A stretch of 9,956 nt of DNA, from positions 1-9,956 of the forward strand of contig CAMAYW010000056.1 in the NCBI GenBank assembly GCA_945862475.1, in the 5' to 3' direction. The stretch comes from Bacteriovorax stolpii. GTDB taxonomy: Bacteria; Bdellovibrionota; Bacteriovoracia; Bacteriovoracales; Bacteriovoracaceae. Shown one piece after another: positions 6,419 through 9,956 of the stretch. The notes below the pieces were generated by a model. It searched no databases. It was not told the DNA's origin and saw only the letters and a list, made by a program, of their open reading frames with translations. Position 1 is the stretch's first letter, and every line of letters starts with the position of its first letter. The position numbers and the translations under genes are program-made.

Positions 6419-8068
6419 TTAACTCCAAAAAATTTTTTTTCTATTTTCAGACCATTGGTGGATTTGAGGAGCATACTTTTGTTCAACGATATTTCGTTTA
6501 AGTTTTAGAGTTGGAGTCAACAGTCCATTATCAATACTCCATTCATCCTTAAGTATAATCACATTGCTGACTCTCTCATATTCCTCTATTTTTGAATTTG
6601 CTGTATCTAGAGCAAGTTCTAAATGTTTTTGAATTGAATTCTCATCAGATTTTTTTCCCATCTCATTCAGAATAACAACAGCAATCGGCGCAGGCAGTCC
6701 TGAACCCAACACACAAATATGCTCTACAATTTCACACATCTCAAAGTAACCCTCAATTTTTGTCGGTGTTACATATTTCCCTTTTGAGGTTTTAAAGGCA
6801 TCTTTGACTCGTCCAGTGACTTTCAGAAAGTGTTGAGAATCAAATTCTCCTTTATCTCCAGAGTGTAGCCAACCTTCATTGTCTAGCATCTCTTTTGTTT
6901 TCTCCTCATTTTTAAAGTAGCCTAACATATTAGCTTCGGACTTTGATTGAATCTCTCCCTCTGAACTTAGTTTTACAGTGGTATTTGGTTCAAAAGGTTT
7001 TCCTACGGCCCCATATTTTTTTGCTTCGGGAAGTGAGAGACAAGTGACTCCAAAATTTTCTGTCATTCCGTATGCCTCTAGAATGGGGATACCAATTTTG
7101 TCGAACCAAAGAAGAAGTTCTTTGGAAATCGCTGCTGCACCGGTAACGGCATATCGAACCTCATTGAGACCCAAGGCTTTTTGTAATTTCTTCTTGATGA
7201 GTCCATTAATGATAGGGATTGAAAGAAGAAGGTTTAATTTTTTTTGATTCAATTTTCCTAGAATACCTTGTTGAAATTTAAGCCAGATCCTTGGAACTGC
7301 AAGAAAAATAGTAGGCTTAGAAAATACTAGATTATCTTTGAATGAATCTAGAGATTCCGCAAAATAAACCGTTCCCCCGCTATAAATGGAGCCCATTTCA
7401 ACAAGTAACCTTTCAGCAACGTGAGAGAGAGGAAGATATGAGAAAAATCGATCTTCTTTTGTAAGATTCAATTTCGTCAATGCTTGTCTAATATGCGTAG
7501 TGGCGCTATTAAAAGTGTGGACAACACCTTTTGGATTTCCTGTTGTTCCCGAAGTATAAATAATCGTGCACAAATCATTCGGATTCAAAGAAATATTTTC
7601 TTTTAATGGTAAGTGATCCGCTAAAAATTCATCCCAACTTGAACAACCCTCATTTTTCCAAAAAGGGAATTGAACTTTTTTTATGTTATCAGGGACACCA
7701 CTTTTTTGACTTTTCCAAGAATCAAGTTTTCCAATGAACACTAGCTTAGCCTCAGAGTGTTCCAGAACATATTGAATCGTCTCAGCACTCAGAGTAGGGT
7801 ACAAGGGAACCGATACATGCCCTGCCATCCAAATGGCGAGATCGGTGATAATCCAATGAGCACAATTTTTAGAAAGAATGGCGATATTACTTTTGGGAGG
7901 TAATTTCATTGCGATTATTGATGCGGCCAATTTCCTTGCCTGGACTCCAACCTCACTCCAACTAAAGTCAATCCATTCACCATTCAAAGGTTGCCGAAGG
8001 TAAGTCCGATTTGGAAATTTTGATTCCATATGATAAAAACATTCGAGTGGTAATTTTTTTTCAGTCAT
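6419..8068 (-). CDS. AMP-forming long-chain acyl-CoA synthetase (FadD/ACSL-type)
   Basis: The 549-aa enzyme activates a fatty acid with ATP to an acyl-adenylate and transfers it to CoA. All core adenylation motifs are present: the phosphate-binding loop Y-T-S-G-T-T-G-N-P-K-G (171-181), Y-G-M-T-E (333-337), the ribose-binding S-G-D with D404, V-T-G-R with R420, the ACSL-type K-T-S-K-G-K-Y-V-T-P (426-435), and the C-terminal catalytic-lysine region L-T-P-T-L-K-L-K-R (517-525). The ACSL-type linker and L-T-P-T-x-K-x-K-R end favour long-chain acyl-CoA ligase over acetyl-CoA synthetase or peptide-synthetase domains. It is slightly shorter than the usual 590-650 aa but shows no missing motif. No signal peptide or membrane segment is seen. 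GAAGGA (8081-8076 on this strand) stands 7 bases before the ATG. It is divergent from a MaoC-like gene, a coherent fatty-acyl-CoA context. Confidence 0.93.
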   Translation of the reverse strand: MTEKKLPLECFYHMESKFPNRTYLRQPLNGEWIDFSWSEVGVQARKLAASIIAMKLPPKSNIAILSKNCAHWIITDLAIWMAGHVSVPLYPTLSAETIQYVLEHSEAKLVFIGKLDSWKSQKSGVPDNIKKVQFPFWKNEGCSSWDEFLADHLPLKENISLNPNDLCTIIYTSGTTGNPKGVVHTFNSATTHIRQALTKLNLTKEDRFFSYLPLSHVAERLLVEMGSIYSGGTVYFAESLDSFKDNLVFSKPTIFLAVPRIWLKFQQGILGKLNQKKLNLLLSIPIINGLIKKKLQKALGLNEVRYAVTGAAAISKELLLWFDKIGIPILEAYGMTENFGVTCLSLPEAKKYGAVGKPFEPNTTVKLSSEGEIQSKSEANMLGYFKNEEKTKEMLDNEGWLHSGDKGEFDSQHFLKVTGRVKDAFKTSKGKYVTPTKIEGYFEMCEIVEHICVLGSGLPAPIAVVILNEMGKKSDENSIQKHLELALDTANSKIEEYERVSNVIILKDEWSIDNGLLTPTLKLKRNIVEQKYAPQIHQWSENRKKIFWS

Positions 8069-8081
8069 AGCTTTATCCTTC

Positions 8082-8093
8082 AGATTGTAATCT
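8082..8093. promoter_or_regulatory. Palindrome AGATT-GT-AATCT between the divergent genes; candidate -10/operator
   Basis: A perfect inverted repeat with 5-base arms and a 2-base centre lies mid-way in the 44-base divergent spacer. It contains TGTAAT (8086-8091), a five-of-six match to a -10 element for the MaoC-like gene; a start near 8098 would leave the ribosome binding site at 8103 intact. No good -35 accompanies it. It could equally be a regulator half-site pair. Confidence 0.3.
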
Positions 8094-8102
8094 TCTGTGT
8101 TT

Positions 8103-8107
8103 AGAGG
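8103..8107 (+). promoter_or_regulatory. Ribosome binding site (AGAGG) of the MaoC-like gene
   Basis: AGAGG stands 5 bases before the ATG at 8113 and supports that start over the in-frame ATG four codons later. Confidence 0.65.
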
Positions 8108-8112
8108 TTTTT

Positions 8113-8913
8113 ATGTATTCTTCAATGTTGTTTAATTTTATTAGATCAATAAAAAATTCTCAAAAAAAATTCAATCTAGAAGAATTTCACCAGTTGGAAA
8201 AAGTTGAGTGTAGCGCTCAAGTCACTTTCTCTTCAAATAAATTGGTAAGATACATGGAATTAATTGAATGGAAGAGCGAAGAGATCCCTCCACTTTTTCC
8301 ATATGCCCTGATTACTCATTTACAATTTTCTATTGTGAATGATAAGAAATTTCCCTTTCCACCATTTGGACTCATTCATAAGACTGAAAAAATTCATTGT
8401 TTGAAACCTTTAGCGCATGGCACGTGGCTCGCCAAAATGTCGGTGGATAGTTACAGAATTTTGGAGACCGGAGTCGAAATAGATTTTAAAACAGAATTGT
8501 GGATTAACAATGAGCTTAGTTGGATAAGTATCACAACCGCTTTTAAAAAATTAAAAACGAAAATAAGAAAAAATGAAAAACGAGATGAAATCACTTCGAG
8601 TCATATTTTTTGGACAATCCCAAATGGGTTTGGGGCCAAATATGGCTTAGTTTCATTAAATATTGACCCCATTCATATGTTTAATCTCACTGCAAAGATG
8701 ATGGGCCACAAGAGTGCTATTATCCATGGAATGTGGACAGTCGCTAGAGGTCTGTCAGAATTTAATAAATTCGATTACCCTTTGAACATTAATGCTAGGT
8801 TCATTTCACCCATTTATCTTCCGGCGAAAGTGATGTTTGAAAGAAGATCAGATGGATTTTCAGTTTATTCAGAAGATGGAAAAAAAACTCACGTTACCGT
8901 AGATTTGAAGTAA
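8113..8913 (+). CDS. MaoC-like double-hotdog acyl dehydratase-family protein with altered catalytic motif
   Basis: The 266-aa protein has an N-terminal hotdog-like half (about 25-150) without catalytic motif and a C-terminal MaoC/R-hydratase half (about 165-262). The motif Y177-G-L-V-S-L-N183-I-D185-P-I-H188 is followed by A-K-M-M-G (194-198) and I-I-H-G-M-W (203-208), the pattern of MaoC-like (R)-enoyl-CoA hydratases (typically S-G-D-x-N-P-I-H then I-A-H-G-M). The catalytic Asp position is Asn183, the usual Asn is Asp185, and the Gly before it is Leu; His188 is kept. It may therefore be a weakened enzyme, a changed specificity or an acyl-CoA binding protein. No signal peptide is seen. It is divergent from the acyl-CoA synthetase, implying related acyl-CoA metabolism. 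Its last codons form part of a terminator. Confidence 0.8.
   Translation: MYSSMLFNFIRSIKNSQKKFNLEEFHQLEKVECSAQVTFSSNKLVRYMELIEWKSEEIPPLFPYALITHLQFSIVNDKKFPFPPFGLIHKTEKIHCLKPLAHGTWLAKMSVDSYRILETGVEIDFKTELWINNELSWISITTAFKKLKTKIRKNEKRDEITSSHIFWTIPNGFGAKYGLVSLNIDPIHMFNLTAKMMGHKSAIIHGMWTVARGLSEFNKFDYPLNINARFISPIYLPAKVMFERRSDGFSVYSEDGKKTHVTVDLK
8135..8163 (-). promoter_or_regulatory. Sigma70-type promoter for the acyl-CoA synthetase, inside the MaoC-like gene
   Basis: On the - strand, TTGAGA (8163-8158) and TAAAAT (8140-8135) are separated by exactly 17 bases. Each matches the -35 and -10 consensus at five of six positions, making this the best promoter-like sequence noticed in the window. Transcription would start near 8128 and give a leader of about 60 nt that overlaps the first codons of the divergent MaoC-like gene. 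The region is A/T-rich, so chance matches are possible. Confidence 0.5.
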
Positions 8914-8926
8914 CGTGAGTTTTTTT
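8881..8926. terminator. Bidirectional terminator overlapping the end of the MaoC-like gene
   Basis: CTCACGTTAC (8888-8897) pairs perfectly with GTAACGTGAG (8910-8919). Seven A residues precede and seven T residues follow, so the hairpin works in both directions; the loop is 12 bases. The left arm, loop and the stop codon TAA (8911-8913) are coding sequence of the MaoC-like gene, and the right arm runs past the stop. It serves the convergent exported-protein gene ending at 8946 as well. Confidence 0.92.
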
Positions 8927-8945
8927 AAGATGACTTTAGAGTTAT

Positions 8946-9767
8946 TTATTGACCACTCGTTCCTGATTTTTTTGTATCAGATTCTTGAACGACTCCCTCT
9001 CGAATGTAATTTTTTTCTTTCAAAAATTGACATTGCTCAGAAGCAGCCTTGTATCCTTGAACGACATGAGAGAGATCATCCAGGGATTTTGGTGACATGT
9101 CGTAGAAATTCTTTATGTTAGAAAGATTTCCGTTGAGTCTTTCCATTGCCTTTAAATTTTCACGATGATCACCTTTCGTTAAGTTTTCGAGTTTCTCTTG
9201 ATGAGTGCTAAACCTTCCTAAAATATCGGAACAGTTTTTAACCTTTTCTAAAAGTTCATCATTGATTTCATTTTTTTCCAAGTACGAACAAACATCTTTA
9301 TTCACCGTTAAACACTCAAGATCAGATTTATCTTTTTTGTAGCTAAACCAGCCTAATTTGTAGCCTTGTTGACAATTTGAAAGTGAATTAACTTTTCCAT
9401 CCACTCCTAAAGAGGTCGTCTGAACGGTATGTGCCCCTTTGTTGTCTTCTGTTGATCCATAAGCGACGCTTGAAATTCTAGAAATCTTACCCTCTGTTTT
9501 TTCAACGGTAAGCTTGGAACTTGCTTTTTGAAACACTTTCCTAGGTGCTCTTACATTGTTAACTTTGTAAATGAACTCATCTTTTTGAGGAGTCGATTTA
9601 AGTTCAAAGTTTGAAATGTCAGCACCGTCTTTTAAGGTTGATTTCTTTTGAGTAATGGAAAAATGGTTCTCGGGAACGAGGTCTCCAAAATCCCTATCCT
9701 CTTGGGCCAAAACCATTGGGGAAGACATCGCTATAACAGCTAGAAAGTAAAAGTTTTTAAATCTCAC
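8946..9767 (-). CDS. Exported protein of unknown function
   Basis: I do not recognise this 273-aa protein. Residues 1-21 form a clear Sec signal (M-R-F-K then a hydrophobic core, ending V-L-A before Q22), so the mature protein is probably periplasmic or secreted. The mature part is hydrophilic and rich in Lys, Ser, Asn and Glu. Residues 30-130 look like strand-forming, Ser/Thr-rich sequence, and 150-255 look helical with charged repeats. It has five cysteines (C132, C152, C160, C179, C246), an odd number for simple disulfide pairing. The start is GTG at 9767, backed by GAGGT just upstream; the next ATG in frame, residue 14, would destroy the signal peptide. It ends 20 bases from the shared terminator of the convergent MaoC-like gene. 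Confidence 0.8.
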   Translation of the reverse strand: MRFKNFYFLAVIAMSSPMVLAQEDRDFGDLVPENHFSITQKKSTLKDGADISNFELKSTPQKDEFIYKVNNVRAPRKVFQKASSKLTVEKTEGKISRISSVAYGSTEDNKGAHTVQTTSLGVDGKVNSLSNCQQGYKLGWFSYKKDKSDLECLTVNKDVCSYLEKNEINDELLEKVKNCSDILGRFSTHQEKLENLTKGDHRENLKAMERLNGNLSNIKNFYDMSPKSLDDLSHVVQGYKAASEQCQFLKEKNYIREGVVQESDTKKSGTSGQ

Positions 9768-9771
9768 TTAG

Positions 9772-9776
9772 ACCTC
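9772..9776 (-). promoter_or_regulatory. Ribosome binding site (GAGGT) supporting a GTG start
   Basis: On the - strand GAGGT lies 4 bases before the GTG at 9767. With the signal peptide that starts there, this makes the non-ATG start convincing. Confidence 0.7.
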
Positions 9777-9944
9777 ACAAGTTTATAATTCAGATTTTTT
9801 CTTTCGACACTTCTTCGTAGAGTCTTTAGTTTTTTACTTAAGTTTTTGTATTTACTGGTTTTTGTAGTGGTAAAGAATTTGTGTTTGATATATCGAACAA
9901 CTTAAAGTAATTTGAATTTATTCGATTTATTTTGGTATTTTATC

Positions 9945-9949
9945 GAGGG
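9945..9949 (+). promoter_or_regulatory. Ribosome binding site (GAGGG) at the right edge
   Basis: GAGGG is 3 bases before an ATG at 9953-9955, or GAGG is 4 bases before it, marking a likely gene start on the + strand at the edge of the window. Confidence 0.5.
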
Positions 9950-9952
9950 TTT

Positions 9953-9956
9953 ATGA
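9953..9956 (+). CDS. First codon of a gene continuing beyond the window (partial)
   Basis: An ATG follows a good ribosome binding site after a 185-base AT-rich spacer. Only one full codon is visible, so nothing can be said about the product. The spacer (9768-9952) holds no ORF and no convincing promoter on either strand; it presumably carries the divergent promoters of this gene and the exported-protein gene. Confidence 0.4.

Noticed and set aside
8915..9121. A + strand reading frame of 68 codons starting in the terminator
   Set aside because: It is antisense to the exported-protein gene, begins inside the terminator stem, and has no ribosome binding site or protein-like features.
9782..9787. 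TATAAA on the - strand as a -10 for the exported-protein gene
   Set aside because: Its transcription start would fall in the ribosome binding site at 9772-9776, leaving no usable leader.
1..9956. Mobile element, CRISPR, tRNA/rRNA or prophage traces
   Set aside because: No transposase or integrase motifs, no spaced repeat array, no tRNA-like cloverleaf and no target-site duplications were noticed on either strand.

Overview
The window is AT-rich, densely packed bacterial DNA. Overlapping or nearly abutting genes, Shine-Dalgarno sites and intrinsic terminators all point to a Gram-negative bacterium: there is a TolC-type outer-membrane channel, an RND pump and two proteins with Sec-type signal peptides. 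The low GC, together with several secreted proteins I do not recognise, would fit a Bdellovibrionota member (Bacteriovorax/Halobacteriovorax/Bdellovibrio-like). That assignment is an inference from style; no gene here proves it. No rRNA, tRNA, CRISPR array, transposase or phage gene was seen, and no gene-free stretch exceeds about 210 bases.

Region 1 (1-4815, + strand) is a heavy-metal efflux operon: the tail of an upstream gene (probably the periplasmic adaptor, mostly outside the window), a CzcC/CusC-like outer-membrane factor, a CzcA-like RND permease of 1028 aa, and a small DUF4112 membrane protein. The genes are joined by an ATGA overlap, a 2-base gap and a 4- or 19-base overlap, so they are almost certainly co-transcribed and translationally coupled. 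The permease keeps the D/D/E proton-relay residues of TM4 (D400, D406, E413) and resembles the Zn/Co/Cd/Ni branch rather than the Cu/Ag branch.

Region 2 (4816-6406, + strand) holds two stand-alone genes. The first is an exported, Tyr/Cys-rich protein of 212 aa whose tail carries a duplicated H-x-C-x8-C-x5-C motif; a textbook intrinsic terminator follows it. The second is a small BON-domain protein preceded by a highly structured leader (about 5743-5822) that looks like a regulatory RNA or attenuator. A 15-bp perfect hairpin separates it from the convergent gene downstream.

Region 3 (6419-8926) is a divergent lipid-metabolism pair: an AMP-forming long-chain acyl-CoA synthetase on the - strand and a MaoC-like double-hotdog protein on the + strand, only 44 bases apart. 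The best promoter for the synthetase lies inside the MaoC-like gene, so their transcripts probably overlap at the 5' ends. In the MaoC-like protein the usual catalytic D-x-N is swapped to N-x-D.

Region 4 (8881-9956) has a bidirectional terminator embedded in the end of the MaoC-like gene, then a convergent - strand gene for an unrecognised exported protein of 273 aa with a GTG start. At the right edge a good ribosome binding site followed by ATG marks the start of a further + strand gene.

The most original signals are the duplicated cysteine motif, the structured leader of the BON gene, the altered MaoC active-site motif and the DUF4112 gene coupled to a metal pump.
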